DNA of 64,000 nt, from NCBI RefSeq assembly GCF_024298905.1, contig NZ_CP101154.1:1612001-1676000 (forward strand), written 5' to 3'. Positions 17,489 to 26,808 of this stretch are shown one piece after another. The stretch comes from Natronomonas marina (GTDB lineage Archaea; Halobacteriota; Halobacteria; Halobacteriales; Haloarculaceae). The position numbers were made by a program, and so were the translations under genes. How positions within the stretch are numbered: position 1 is the stretch's first letter; every line of letters starts with the position of its first letter. The notes beneath the pieces were generated by a model. It ran no database searches. It saw only the letters and a list, made by a program, of their open reading frames with translations, and was not told the DNA's origin.

Positions 17489-18213
17489 CGGTCGGCGTCC
17501 TCGTACAGTTCCAGCAGCGTCTCGCGGTCGGCCGCCGCGAGGGACCGGGCGGCCTCGGCGACGGTCTCGGCGCCCTCGAAGCGCTCCTGGATGTCGGCGT
17601 AGACGCCCGGCGTGTTCCCGGTCAGCCCCTCGACGAGTTCGGCCAGCGGTTCCGACAGTGTCGTGTGAAAGCGGGGGTCGACCTCCTCAGCCGCCAGGGC
17701 GTAGGCCAGCACCGCGGTGTGGGCCCGCGCCTGGACGGTCTCCATCGCGCGGTCGTGTTCGGCGGGCGTGGTCTCGAACACCTCGTTGCCGGCGGCCTCC
17801 AGCGCCTCCCGGACCGACGCGACGGTCGGGCCGCCGCTGTCGACGACGACCGGGACGTTGCCGGGGGCGTTCGCCGCGGCGAAGAGCGGGTGGAAACTGG
17901 CCCGCTCCCGGCCCGACGCGTGCTCGCGGAGGGCGGCGACGGAGTCGCGCATCTCCCCGGAGACGTCGACGACCGCCTCCGTCGCCCGGTGGGCGTGCTC
18001 GGCGACGACGTCGGGAACGGCACCCATCGGCACCGCGATACAGACGACCTCGAAGCGACCGTCGCCATCCAGCGGGACGGCCCGACCGCCGACGGCGTCG
18101 GCGGCCGCCCGCGCCACGGCCGGGTCGCGGTCGGCGAAGGCGACGGCGTCGGCACCGCTCGTGCGGGCGAACCACCGCCCCATCTCGCCGGCGCCGACGA
18201 CCAGCAGATCCAT
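17485..18213 (-). CDS. tyrA: prephenate dehydrogenase-like protein (TyrA)
   Basis: A 242-aa NAD(P)-dependent enzyme. The Rossmann fingerprint GAGEMG is at residues 7-12 directly after the N-terminal strand. Also visible are the VVDVSGEM segment, the HPLF motif (FHPLFAAA) and an HDRAMETVQARAHT helix, which is the conserved prephenate dehydrogenase region. It should oxidise prephenate in tyrosine synthesis. It forms a two-gene operon with the Rsm22-like gene through a 4-bp overlap. Confidence 0.85.
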   Translation of the reverse strand: MDLLVVGAGEMGRWFARTSGADAVAFADRDPAVARAAADAVGGRAVPLDGDGRFEVVCIAVPMGAVPDVVAEHAHRATEAVVDVSGEMRDSVAALREHASGRERASFHPLFAAANAPGNVPVVVDSGGPTVASVREALEAAGNEVFETTPAEHDRAMETVQARAHTAVLAYALAAEEVDPRFHTTLSEPLAELVEGLTGNTPGVYADIQERFEGAETVAEAARSLAAADRETLLELYEDADR

Positions 18214-18428
18214 ACGTCCGGTTGCCGGCCGTGGCTGAAAAGCGCTTCTAACGGCGTCGGAGCCGCGGCTGTGGGGTTTCGGAACGGCGGCTCAGAAGTG
18301 GGCGTCGTCACACGGGGCTCGGAGCGGGGGTACGAGCCTCATCATCGCCGCCAGCGGCGGTAGGTGGTCGGGCGGCTTGTAGCTTGCCGACGTGGTCGAC
18401 GGCTCTAACGAGAGCGTACCGCTCAGTA

Positions 18429-18719
18429 CTACCCGACGACGTACCAGATCCAGGCGACGACGCCGACGACGGCCATCGCTACTGTGAACCACACTACTCT
18501 ATCGTCCGGCACGGTCTCGATGGGGTCTGCCGAGACGAATACGTCGTAGACGACCCCCGCAATCATTCCGAGCCCGCCGATCGAGAGAAGCACTGGAACG
18601 AGAGCGGTGCTTCCGGATACGACACTGGAGAGGCCCGTCAATCCGAGAACAGCACCACAGACGGCTATCGAAGCATAATAGAGGCGTGATCTGATCACAG
18701 CCGGAACGATTGCTCCCAT
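18429..18719 (-). CDS. small membrane protein of unknown function
   Basis: A 96-aa protein with three hydrophobic helices (about 14-34, 38-60, 74-95) and a short charged loop (SADPIETVPDDR). No family is recognised. It stands alone. The 215 bp between it and tyrA (18214-18428) show no gene, and the local GC is a little lower than in the neighbours. Confidence 0.6.
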   Translation of the reverse strand: MGAIVPAVIRSRLYYASIAVCGAVLGLTGLSSVVSGSTALVPVLLSIGGLGMIAGVVYDVFVSADPIETVPDDRVVWFTVAMAVVGVVAWIWYVVG

Positions 18720-18747
18720 CGACGTATTCTTTTTCCGGATGGACTCG

Positions 18748-19359
18748 TCACCCCCGGTAGACGTACGCCTCGAGTTTCTCGTCGGCGTTCGACAGCACCG
18801 ACGAGCCGTGGTAGACGAGGCCGGCGTCGAACTCGAAGTCGGTGAGCCGTTCGAGGGACTCCTCGGCGCGGTTCAGGTCGTCGGTGTAGACGCCCGGCGG
18901 CAGGTGGAAGTAGCCTTCGGGCAGGCCGCGCTGGTCGGCGCCGGAGACGGCGTCGGCCAGTACCGCGACGCCGCCCTCTTCGTCGATCAGGGCGTGCTGG
19001 TGGGCGCGGTGGCCGGGGACGTGGACCGCCTCGAAGGGCCCGATCTCGTCGCCGTCGCCGTAGCGGTGATCCGGCTCGTACTCGCTGTCCAGCGACGCGT
19101 CTTCGGGGAGGTACGTCTCGACCCACAGTTCGCGGACGAGGGCGTCGAAGCCGCCGGCGTGGTCGCGGTCGGCGTGCGTGACGACCAGTCGCTTCGGCTC
19201 GATCCCGGTCGCCTCGATACCCTCCAAGAGCGCGTCGGTCGTCGACGGCAGCCCGCAGTCGACGAGCGTCCCGTCTGAAAAGAGGAACGCCCGGATGCGG
19301 CCGGCCTCCGTCTCGGCGCAGGTGATGTCGTAGACGCCGTCGAGGAGTTCGGTCGGCAT
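18748..19359 (-). CDS. MBL-fold metallo-hydrolase
   Basis: A 203-aa metallo-beta-lactamase-fold protein. The metal motif T-H-A-D-R-D-H-A-G-G is at residues 61-70 (HxDxDH variant), with His115 in VPGHRAH and Asp136 in LADAVSG completing two metal sites. The fold hydrolyses thioesters, glyoxalase-II-type substrates or similar; the substrate is unknown. No signal peptide is seen, so it is cytoplasmic. Confidence 0.87.
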   Translation of the reverse strand: MPTELLDGVYDITCAETEAGRIRAFLFSDGTLVDCGLPSTTDALLEGIEATGIEPKRLVVTHADRDHAGGFDALVRELWVETYLPEDASLDSEYEPDHRYGDGDEIGPFEAVHVPGHRAHQHALIDEEGGVAVLADAVSGADQRGLPEGYFHLPPGVYTDDLNRAEESLERLTDFEFDAGLVYHGSSVLSNADEKLEAYVYRG

Positions 19360-19447
19360 ACCGGCTACACGAACGTGGTCACCAAAACGTCTCGCATCGG
19401 CCGTGGTGGCCTACTTATTTAATAGGCTGCTAATAGCTGGTTAATTC

Positions 19448-19462
19448 AACGCTTTTATTGTT
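19448..19462 (+). promoter_or_regulatory. candidate TATA region for the subtilase gene
   Basis: An AT-rich tract (ttcaacgcttttattgtttg) lies about 40-50 bp before the subtilase ATG in an otherwise GC-rich region, preceded by a second AT-rich run (cttatttaatag) at about 19412. The spacing would place the transcript start 10-20 bases before the ATG. Position only; no mapped start is available. Confidence 0.35.
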
Positions 19463-19497
19463 TGTTATTCCTGAGGGTAGGGCTGTGGTGTACCGAT

Positions 19498-20844
19498 ATG
19501 ACAGAGCATGACAGGCGAACGTTCCTGAAGCTGAGTGGGACGGTTCTCGGTGGCATCGCCGTCGGCTCGACCGTGGTGGCCGGCACCCGGACCGACCGAC
19601 ACATCGTGGAGACCAAAGGCCGGCGCACGCCCGAAGGCTTCGAGGTGGTCCACGAGATGCCGGGCGTGAAGTTCTCGGTCGTCCGTGCCGAGGCGTCCGA
19701 ACTGGCGTCGTCGAAGGCCGTCAAGAACCACGCGCCCGACCTCGAAATACGGCTGAACGCACCGGACGTAAACGAGTCGGTGCCGGCGTTCGACGCCGAC
19801 GAGTACGAGGGACAGCCGGGCGACTTCCTCCAGTGGGACAAGGACGACCTGAACGTCCCGGAGGCCCACGAGACGACCGAGGGGGAGGGCACGCGAGTGT
19901 CGGTCATCGACTCCGGGGTGCTCGAGACTCACCCGGATCTGGCGGGACCGCTGAACCTCGACCTGTCGCGGAACTTCACCGACGACGGCGGCGACCACAA
20001 CCCCGTCGGCGGTGACGATCACGGCACCCACGTCGCCGGCATCGTCGCCGCGGACAACGGCGGCGGCGCCGGCGTCAACGGCACGGCCCCGAAGACGGAC
20101 CTCGTCGACTGTCGCGTGTTCTCCGGGGCGCAGGCGTCCTTCGCGGACATCCTCGCGGCCGTCGTCTACAGCGCCAACGTCGACGCCGACGTGGCGAACC
20201 TCTCGCTCGGGGCGTACCCGGTCCCGCGCCAGGGGGAGGGCGACTTCTACGGCAAGGTGCTCAACAGCACGATGACGTACGCCAACAGGGAGGGGACGCT
20301 CCTGGTCGTCGCGGCCGGCAACGACAGTGCGGACCTCCAGCACGACGGCGGCGTCATCAGCCTGCCGAACGAGGGCGCACAGGCGCTTTCGGTGGCCGCG
20401 ACCGGGCCCCGCGGCTACGGCTGGGACGCCGACGGCGACGGCGAGACCACAGACCTCGTCGCACCGCCCGAATCGCCGGCCTTCTACACCAACTACGGGA
20501 CCAACGCGATCACGCTGGCCGCACCGGGCGGCGACGCGGTCCAGAAAGTGATCGGGACTGGCGTCCCGTGGTTCAACGACCTCGTGTTCAACACAGTCTT
20601 CGAGTACGTCGACACCGATGGCGACGGCGAACCCGACACCCGGGTGCCGGGCTACGGCTGGAAGGCCGGCACGTCGATGGCCGCACCGAACGTCGCCGGG
20701 GCCGCCGCCCTCGTCAAGAGTACGAACCCGAACTACAACGCCAACCAGATCGAGAGCGCGCTGAAACGGGCCGCGAGCGTCCCGGACGGCTACGACAAGG
20801 CCTACTACGGCGCCGGCTATCTGGACGTCGTCGACGCGCTCTGA
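19498..20844 (+). CDS. Tat-exported subtilisin-like serine protease (halolysin-type)
   Basis: A 448-aa S8 protease. The start at 19498 gives a twin-arginine signal (DRRTFLKLSG, hydrophobic core to about residue 29), so folded export by Tat is expected. An inhibitor-like propeptide fills about 35-115. The catalytic triad is visible: Asp138 (SVIDSGVLETHPDL), His175 (DDHGTHVAGIVAA) and Ser near 405 (KAGTSMAAPNVAG). Asn of the oxyanion hole is in VAAGNDSADL. There is no C-terminal extension, unlike classical halolysins. It is likely extracellular protein degradation. Confidence 0.9.
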   Translation: MTEHDRRTFLKLSGTVLGGIAVGSTVVAGTRTDRHIVETKGRRTPEGFEVVHEMPGVKFSVVRAEASELASSKAVKNHAPDLEIRLNAPDVNESVPAFDADEYEGQPGDFLQWDKDDLNVPEAHETTEGEGTRVSVIDSGVLETHPDLAGPLNLDLSRNFTDDGGDHNPVGGDDHGTHVAGIVAADNGGGAGVNGTAPKTDLVDCRVFSGAQASFADILAAVVYSANVDADVANLSLGAYPVPRQGEGDFYGKVLNSTMTYANREGTLLVVAAGNDSADLQHDGGVISLPNEGAQALSVAATGPRGYGWDADGDGETTDLVAPPESPAFYTNYGTNAITLAAPGGDAVQKVIGTGVPWFNDLVFNTVFEYVDTDGDGEPDTRVPGYGWKAGTSMAAPNVAGAAALVKSTNPNYNANQIESALKRAASVPDGYDKAYYGAGYLDVVDAL

Positions 20845-20863
20845 GGGGGCCGGGAGTCGGCGT

Positions 20864-21217
20864 TTAGCGGACGTGGCCGACGGTGCGGACGGCGCCCGCG
20901 CCGACGAGGACGGCGAACACCAGTCCGAGCCAGAAGACGCCGCCGAAGAGTAGCGCCGACGGCTGGAGGACGGCGAGTGCGAGCGCCAGGAGACCCAGAC
21001 CGGTCGCAATGCGGAGCGCCAGGTGGTCCAGTCCCGTCCGGACCGCGAGCGTGCCGGCCGCGAGGAGCGCGAGGCCGGCGCCGACGACGAGGACGCCGGT
21101 GGCCAGCGGTTCGGGCGGTGGCGGCGGGAACCCCGGGGCGACGTACTCGGCGATGCCGACGGCGACGAGGGCGACGCCGACGACGGCAGCGGCGACGCCG
21201 GCGAGACGGTCGTCCAT
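20864..21217 (-). CDS. four-helix membrane protein of unknown function
   Basis: A 117-aa protein made of four Ala/Leu/Val-rich helices (about 5-25, 40-58, 66-85, 90-110), with a proline run (FPPPPPEP) in the first loop. No conserved motif was recognised. It is convergent with the subtilase gene and 97 bp from the divergent rqcH start. Confidence 0.6.
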   Translation of the reverse strand: MDDRLAGVAAAVVGVALVAVGIAEYVAPGFPPPPPEPLATGVLVVGAGLALLAAGTLAVRTGLDHLALRIATGLGLLALALAVLQPSALLFGGVFWLGLVFAVLVGAGAVRTVGHVR

Positions 21218-21314
21218 GGACGGCCCTCCGTCGGGCGGTGCCTAAGGGATTGCGACCCGGCCCGACGCGTCCCGACCCGTCAGGCCTTTCTCCGCGCCGC
21301 CGCAGGGTGGGCGT

Positions 21315-23426
21315 ATGGACCGAAAGCGGGCGATGACCAGCGTCGACCTCGCGGCGCTCGTCGGCGAGTTGCGGGAGTACACGGGCGCCGTCGTCGACAA
21401 GGCCTACCTCTACGGCGACGACCTCGTCCGGCTGAAGATGCGGGACTACGAGCGGGGCCGGGTCGAACTCGTCGTCGAGGTGGGCGACCCGAAACGGGCC
21501 CACGTCGCCGCGCCCGAGCACGTCCCCGACGCGCCGGGGCGGCCGCCGAACTTCGCCAAGATGCTGCGGAACCGCATCGCCGGCGCGAACTTCGAGGGCG
21601 TCGATCAGTACGGCTTCGACCGCATTCTCACGTTCCGCTTCGAGCGGGAAGACAGGACGACGCTCGTCGTCGCCGAACTGTTCGGGGACGGCAACGTCGC
21701 CGTCATGAACGAGGACCACGAGGTGATCGACTCGCTCGACACGGTCCGCCTGCGCTCCCGGACGGTCGCGCCCGGCGCCCAGTACGGCTACCCCGACGAG
21801 CGGTTCAGTCCGCTGGACTGCGATTACGACGCCTTCGCCGCGAAGATGGACGACTCCGACACCGACCTCGTGCGGACGCTGGCGACGCAGTTGAACTTCG
21901 GCGGTCTCTACGCCGAGGAACTGTGCACCCGGGCCGGCGTCGAGAAGACCGTCGACATCACCGAGGCGACGGACGACCAGTACGAGGCGCTGTTCGGCGC
22001 CCTCGAGCGTCTCAGGGACCCGCTCCTGGCCGGCGAAACCGACCCCCGACTGTACGAGGACGACGACGGGGCGGTGGTCGACGCGACGCCGCTGCCGCTG
22101 GAGGAACACGCCGCTGCGGGGTACGCCGCGACGGCCTTCGAGCACTTCAACGGCGCCATCGACGAGTACTTCTATCGCCTCCAGCAGGCCGCCGAGGAGT
22201 CGGCGAGCGAACCGGGCACCGAGCGGCCGGACTTCGAGGCCGAAATCGAGAAGTACGAGCGCATCATCGACCAGCAGCGCGGCGCCATCGAGGACTTCGA
22301 ACAGCAGGCCGAGCGCGAACAACAGAAGGCCGAGTCGCTGTACGGCAACTACGACCTCGTCGACGAGATATGCACGACGGTTCGGGAGGCCCGCGAGGAG
22401 GGCGTCCCCTGGACGGATATCGAGGCGACGTTCGCGGAGGGCGCAGAGCAGGGCATCCCGGAGGCGGCGGCCGTCGTCGGCGTCGACGAGGCCGAGGGGA
22501 CGGTCACCATCGACCTCGACGGCACGACCGTCGAGGTGGACCCGACGATGGGCGTCGAGAAGAACGCCGACCGCCTCTACACCGAGGCCAAGCGCATCCG
22601 CGAGAAGAAGGAGGGCGCTCAGGCGGCCATCGAGGACACCCGCGAGGACCTCGAGGACGCGAAGCGGCGGCGCGAGGAGTGGGAGGAGGCCGACGAGGCG
22701 GCCGACGACGACGAGGACGGCGACGGCCCGGAGCGGGACTGGCTGGCGATGGGGTCGGTTCCGGCCCGGTACGACGAGAAGTGGTACGAGCGGTTCCGGT
22801 GGTTCCACACGTCCGACGGCTTCCTCGTGCTGGGCGGCCGCAACGCCGACCAGAACGAGGAACTCGTCAAGAAGTACATGGAACCCTCGGACCGCTTCTT
22901 CCACGCGCAGGCCCACGGCGCGCCGGTGACGGTCCTGAAGGCGACCGACCCCGACGAGGCCGCCCGCGAGGTCGACATCCCCGACTCGAGCCGCGAGCAG
23001 GCCGCGCAGTTCGCCGTCTCGTACTCGTCGGTCTGGAAGGACGGCAAGTTCGAGGGCGACGTCTACGAGGTCGACCCCGAGCAGGTCTCGAAGACGCCCG
23101 AGAGCGGCGAGTACATCGAGAAGGGCAGTTTCGTGATTCGCGGCGACCGCGAGTACTACCGCGACACGCCGGTCGGCGTCGCCGTCGGCATCAAGTGCGA
23201 ACCCGACACCCGGGTCGTCGGCGGACCCCCCTCGGCCGTCGAACCCCGGGCGGAGACGTCGGTCCGTCTCGAACCGGGCCAGTTCGCACAGAACGACATC
23301 GCAAAGCGGGTCTACCGGACCTTCCGGGAGCGCTTCGAGGACACGAGCTTCGTCCGCAAGGTCGCAAGCCCCGACCGGATTCAGGAGTTCTGTCCGGCGG
23401 GCGGCAGCCGGATGGTCGACGAGTGA
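21315..23426 (+). CDS. rqcH: archaeal RqcH / NFACT-family ribosome quality control protein
   Basis: A 703-aa NFACT protein with the full layout. NFACT-N spans about 1-230, a central helix-hairpin/coiled coil about 240-480 (long Glu/Arg/Gln-rich heptads around 310-350 and 420-460), and the NFACT-R (DUF814) domain about 490-620 with GFLVLGGRNADQNEELVKKY. Homologues (Rqc2/RqcH/NEMF) bind the 50S-peptidyl-tRNA complex left after ribosome splitting and recruit tRNA-Ala for C-terminal tailing. A second in-frame Met at residue 7 is a possible alternative start. The ribosome-rescue gene pelA lies just downstream. Confidence 0.9.
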   Translation: MDRKRAMTSVDLAALVGELREYTGAVVDKAYLYGDDLVRLKMRDYERGRVELVVEVGDPKRAHVAAPEHVPDAPGRPPNFAKMLRNRIAGANFEGVDQYGFDRILTFRFEREDRTTLVVAELFGDGNVAVMNEDHEVIDSLDTVRLRSRTVAPGAQYGYPDERFSPLDCDYDAFAAKMDDSDTDLVRTLATQLNFGGLYAEELCTRAGVEKTVDITEATDDQYEALFGALERLRDPLLAGETDPRLYEDDDGAVVDATPLPLEEHAAAGYAATAFEHFNGAIDEYFYRLQQAAEESASEPGTERPDFEAEIEKYERIIDQQRGAIEDFEQQAEREQQKAESLYGNYDLVDEICTTVREAREEGVPWTDIEATFAEGAEQGIPEAAAVVGVDEAEGTVTIDLDGTTVEVDPTMGVEKNADRLYTEAKRIREKKEGAQAAIEDTREDLEDAKRRREEWEEADEAADDDEDGDGPERDWLAMGSVPARYDEKWYERFRWFHTSDGFLVLGGRNADQNEELVKKYMEPSDRFFHAQAHGAPVTVLKATDPDEAAREVDIPDSSREQAAQFAVSYSSVWKDGKFEGDVYEVDPEQVSKTPESGEYIEKGSFVIRGDREYYRDTPVGVAVGIKCEPDTRVVGGPPSAVEPRAETSVRLEPGQFAQNDIAKRVYRTFRERFEDTSFVRKVASPDRIQEFCPAGGSRMVDE

Positions 23427-23530
23427 ACGATGGGCGACCGGGAGTCCGGCCGGACTGACACGGCCGCCGGCGACGGCCCCGCTGCCGTGTAATCCAGGGC
23501 TTATAAGCGCCGCCGGGCCGTCGAACGGGT

Positions 23531-24367
23531 ATGTTCCGCGAGGCGCTGTCGTACCCGACGCGGAAGCCGAACGGCCCCCGGAGCGTCCTGCTCGGGGGCG
23601 GCGTCGTCTTCGTCGCTTCGCTCTTCGGCGCGACGGCGCTTCTGGAGGGGTCGCTGCGCTATCTGGCGGTTCTCGGTGTCGTCCCCTGGCTGTTCCTCCG
23701 GGGGTACTACGTGAGGGTCGTCCGGACGGCAATCGGCCGCGACCGGCCGACGCCGCCGGCCCTCGACGACCCCCGGCGGCTGTTTCGGGACGGCCTGCTG
23801 TCGCTTGTCGTCTCGGCGTGTTACCTGCTGCCGGGCGCCGTCGTCATCGGGCCGCTGGTCTACGCCCGCGCCGTCGACGCCGACCTCGAAACGGTGTACG
23901 CCGACCTGGGGCTACCGACCGCGCTCGCGGAGGCTGCCCTCTCGTTCACGGACTTTCTCGCGCTCGTGGCGGCGATGTACCTGCTCGGCGCGCTGTACGC
24001 GACGCCGGTCGCCGTCGCCAGGTTCGCCCACGCCGACCGGGTCCGGGCGGCCTTCGATGTCCGGCGGGTCGTCGCCGGCGCACTCACCGAGGACTACGCC
24101 GTCGCCTGGGCCGTCTCGCTGCTGCTGCAGGGCCTCGTTTTCCCCTTCGCGTACGCCTTCCGGGTCGTCCTCGTCGGGTTCTTCCTGCACTTCGTCGTCG
24201 CGGTCGGCGTCCGGTACTGCTACGGGCAGGGCGTCGGCGCCGCCCTGGGTCTCGACCCGGTCGTCCCGGACCCTGGCGGGAGCGACCGGGCGGAACCGAC
24301 GCCCGGGGATAGCTTCACGCCCGCTCGCCCCCGGACCGGCGAGGACCCCCTGGACGAGCGCCGGTAG
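23531..24367 (+). CDS. DUF4013 membrane protein
   Basis: A 278-aa multi-span protein with about five or six hydrophobic segments. It opens with [15 protein letters not shown] and has repeated [17 protein letters not shown]-type glycine-rich helices, which fit the haloarchaeal DUF4013 family. The last 50 residues are a polar tail. It sits between rqcH and pelA on the same strand. The function is unknown. Confidence 0.75.
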   Translation: MFREALSYPTRKPNGPRSVLLGGGVVFVASLFGATALLEGSLRYLAVLGVVPWLFLRGYYVRVVRTAIGRDRPTPPALDDPRRLFRDGLLSLVVSACYLLPGAVVIGPLVYARAVDADLETVYADLGLPTALAEAALSFTDFLALVAAMYLLGALYATPVAVARFAHADRVRAAFDVRRVVAGALTEDYAVAWAVSLLLQGLVFPFAYAFRVVLVGFFLHFVVAVGVRYCYGQGVGAALGLDPVVPDPGGSDRAEPTPGDSFTPARPRTGEDPLDERR

Positions 24368-24408
24368 CGAAGGGGAGCGCACTTAGGGCCGCCCGCCCCA
24401 GCACCGAC

Positions 24409-25476
24409 ATGCGCATTGCCCACCGCGAGGACGCCGAGGGCGGCCGCGAGCGGATCACGGTCGTCCCCGAGAGCCTCGACGACCTGTGGCACCTCACCTA
24501 CGTTCTGGAGCCGGGCGATTCGGTCGCCGGCGACACGACCCGACGTATCCAGCGCGACGACGACAAGACCCGCGACACCGGCGGCCAGCGCGAGCCGATG
24601 TGGGTCCGCCTCTCGGTGACCGACGTCGAGTTCGCCAAGTTCTCCAACCGACTGCGGGTCGGCGGCGAAATCGTCGACTGCTCCCGGGAGGACCAGCTCG
24701 GCTTCCACCACACGCTCAACGTCGAGGAGCACGACGAACTCGAGATCGAGAAGGTGTGGCAAGTCGACCAGCTCGAACGGCTCGAAGAGGCCGTCGAGGC
24801 GGCCGAACAGCCCGACGTCGCCGTCGCCACCGTCGAGGAGGGCGCCGCCCACGTCCACACCGTCGCCCAGTACGGCGTCGAGGAACGGGCCTCCATCACC
24901 GGGACGACGGGCAAGGGCGAGTACGCCCGCTCCCGGGAGGAACTGTTCGAGGAGCTGACAGCCATCCTGAAGCGGCTCGACGTCGAGGCCATCATCCTGG
25001 CCGGTCCCGGCTTCACGAAGGGCGACGCCCTTGAGTACGTCGAGAGCGAGGCGCCGGCCGTCGCCGAGCGGATACGGACCGTCGACACCGCGAGCGTCGG
25101 CGACCGCGGCGTCCACGAGGTGCTGAAGCGCGGCGCCGTCGAGCAGGTCCAGACCGAGACCCGCATCGCAAAGGAGGCCGAACTGATCGACGAGTTGATG
25201 GAGCGCATTGGCGAGGGCGCGAAGGTCGCCTACGGAATCGAGGAGGTGGCCAAGGCCGCCGACTACGGCGCCGTCGAGACGCTCCTGGTCCTCGACGAGC
25301 GGCTCCGGGCCGAACGCGCCGGCGAGGGCGACTGGGACCTCGACGTCAACGACGTCGTCGAGTCGGTCGAACAGCAGGGCGGCGACGTAACCGTCTTCTC
25401 CCACGAGTTCGACCCGGGCCAGCAACTCGGCAACCTCGGCGGCATCGCGGCGCTGTTGCGGTACCGGCTCGAGTAG
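24409..25476 (+). CDS. pelA: archaeal pelota, mRNA surveillance/ribosome rescue factor
   Basis: A 355-aa aPelota with three domains resembling eRF1 but lacking GGQ. An Sm-like N domain spans about 1-130, with the basic loop around [20 protein letters not shown] central domain spans about 131-260 and opens with [18 protein letters not shown]-terminal L7Ae-like domain spans about 262-355. With aEF1alpha, and with ABCE1 for splitting, it releases ribosomes stalled on mRNA ends. The position beside rqcH joins the splitting and tailing steps of one pathway. Confidence 0.93.
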   Translation: MRIAHREDAEGGRERITVVPESLDDLWHLTYVLEPGDSVAGDTTRRIQRDDDKTRDTGGQREPMWVRLSVTDVEFAKFSNRLRVGGEIVDCSREDQLGFHHTLNVEEHDELEIEKVWQVDQLERLEEAVEAAEQPDVAVATVEEGAAHVHTVAQYGVEERASITGTTGKGEYARSREELFEELTAILKRLDVEAIILAGPGFTKGDALEYVESEAPAVAERIRTVDTASVGDRGVHEVLKRGAVEQVQTETRIAKEAELIDELMERIGEGAKVAYGIEEVAKAADYGAVETLLVLDERLRAERAGEGDWDLDVNDVVESVEQQGGDVTVFSHEFDPGQQLGNLGGIAALLRYRLE

Positions 25477-25497
25477 GTGGCCGCAGAGTGGTCCGGG

Positions 25498-26259
25498 CTA
25501 CTCCCGCTCGGAGACGTCGACCGTCAGGCCGTCGCGTGCGACCCGCACGTCGCCGTCGAACCCCTCTCGGACGGACTCGACCATCGCCTCGTGTTCGCCG
25601 TCGGTGTGCGGGTAGAGGTGCGTCAGGTAGACGCGGCCGACGTCCCGGCCCGCGAGCACCTCGCCCAGTTGTGCGGGCGTCGGGTGGTTGTCGACGTCGA
25701 TGCCGTCGGGGAACGAGCAGTCGTGCGCCAAGAGCACCGACCCGTCGGCCAGGTCGGCGACGGCCTCGGTCGCCTCCGAGTCGCCGGAGAAAGTGAACAC
25801 GGCGTCGTCGGTCTCGAAGCGGTAGGCCAGACAGTACATCGAGTGGACCGTCTCGACGGCCTCGACGTCGTAGCCCGCGACCGAGAACGTGTCCGGTTCG
25901 ACCTCCCGGAAGGAGAGTTCGAAACGGCCCTCCATGTAGTCGTGGACCGCGAGCAGGTCCTCGACTAGCGACTCGGTCCCCGTGGGTCCCACGATTTCGA
26001 GTTCCGTTTCGCCGGCCAGCCACCGCGCCTTCAGAAGCGGCATGAGGTCGGAGACGTGGTCGAGGTGGTGGTGCGTCAGGAGGACGCTGCCGATGCCCTC
26101 GTAGCCGACGTCGGTCGCCGCGAGACCGTGGAGGGCGCCGCTGCCGCAGTCGACGAGTAGCGGGTCGGCGTCGCCGTCGGGGTCCTCGAGGAGGAGCCCG
26201 GTCTGGTAGCGCTCGCCGGTCGGCATCGCCGACCCGGTGCCGAGGAAGGTGACCTGCAT
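25498..26259 (-). CDS. MBL-fold hydrolase, RNase Z/arylsulfatase-like
   Basis: A 253-aa metallo-beta-lactamase protein beginning MQVTFLGTGSAMPTGER, the RNase Z-type opening. The metal site is LTHHHLDH at 61-68, and further ligands fall in the FSGDSEAT and LTHLYPHTDG segments. It is shorter than canonical tRNase Z (about 307 aa) and lacks the long exosite arm, so an RNase Z-like hydrolase or phosphodiesterase is safer than tRNase Z itself. It is convergent with pelA, 21 bp between stops. Confidence 0.82.
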   Translation of the reverse strand: MQVTFLGTGSAMPTGERYQTGLLLEDPDGDADPLLVDCGSGALHGLAATDVGYEGIGSVLLTHHHLDHVSDLMPLLKARWLAGETELEIVGPTGTESLVEDLLAVHDYMEGRFELSFREVEPDTFSVAGYDVEAVETVHSMYCLAYRFETDDAVFTFSGDSEATEAVADLADGSVLLAHDCSFPDGIDVDNHPTPAQLGEVLAGRDVGRVYLTHLYPHTDGEHEAMVESVREGFDGDVRVARDGLTVDVSERE

Positions 26260-26368
26260 ACCCCACCCGTGGGCGGGGGAAGGCAAGTGCGCTGTGGTGG
26301 GCCGCCGCTCGGGGCCGGTCGTCCCGGACAGGTATTTGCCTCCCGAGATACAATCGCCGGCATCGACG

Positions 26369-26749
26369 ATGCCGACGGACGAGGGGACACCGAACTCGCC
26401 CGGCAATTGTGACAGGTGTGGCGGCGCACCGATCCGCAGCGACGACGCCGGCGCACCGGTCTTCGAGTGCGAGGACTGCGGCAACGTCCTCGGACTCGCG
26501 GGTACGGGCCTCGGGGACGACGCCGGGACCGACACGGACGGCGGAACCGCTTCCAGGGCCGCCATCTCGACGGAGGAAGTCACCGCGACGGACGGCAGCC
26601 TCGACCAACTGGTCGGGGTGTTGCGCTCCGAGGGGGGTCCGGAGGGCCGCGTCTCGACGGAACGGCTCCGCTTGGAGACCGGCGAGGCCACGCTCGTGGT
26701 CACGGCCGAGGACGGCACGGTCGTCGTCCGGGAACGCCGGGACGCCTGA
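26369..26749 (+). CDS. zinc-ribbon protein of unknown function
   Basis: A 126-aa protein with an N-terminal zinc ribbon: C14-x2-C17 (NCDRCGGAP) and C34-x2-C37 (ECEDCGNVL). A Gly/Asp/Thr-rich linker and a small beta-rich C-terminal half with ATLVVTAEDGTVVVRER follow. No family name is certain. The ATG at 26369 excludes a basic upstream stretch overlapping the divergent gene. Confidence 0.65.
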   Translation: MPTDEGTPNSPGNCDRCGGAPIRSDDAGAPVFECEDCGNVLGLAGTGLGDDAGTDTDGGTASRAAISTEEVTATDGSLDQLVGVLRSEGGPEGRVSTERLRLETGEATLVVTAEDGTVVVRERRDA

Positions 26750-26808
26750 CGACGGCGGGCGCCGGACCGACGGCTATTTCCTACATCGGCGAGCGATGGT
26801 GAGCATCG

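Noticed and set aside
25498-26259. Canonical tRNase Z (rnz)
   Set aside because: The size (253 aa) and missing exosite arm argue for another RNase Z-like hydrolase; kept as family-level call.
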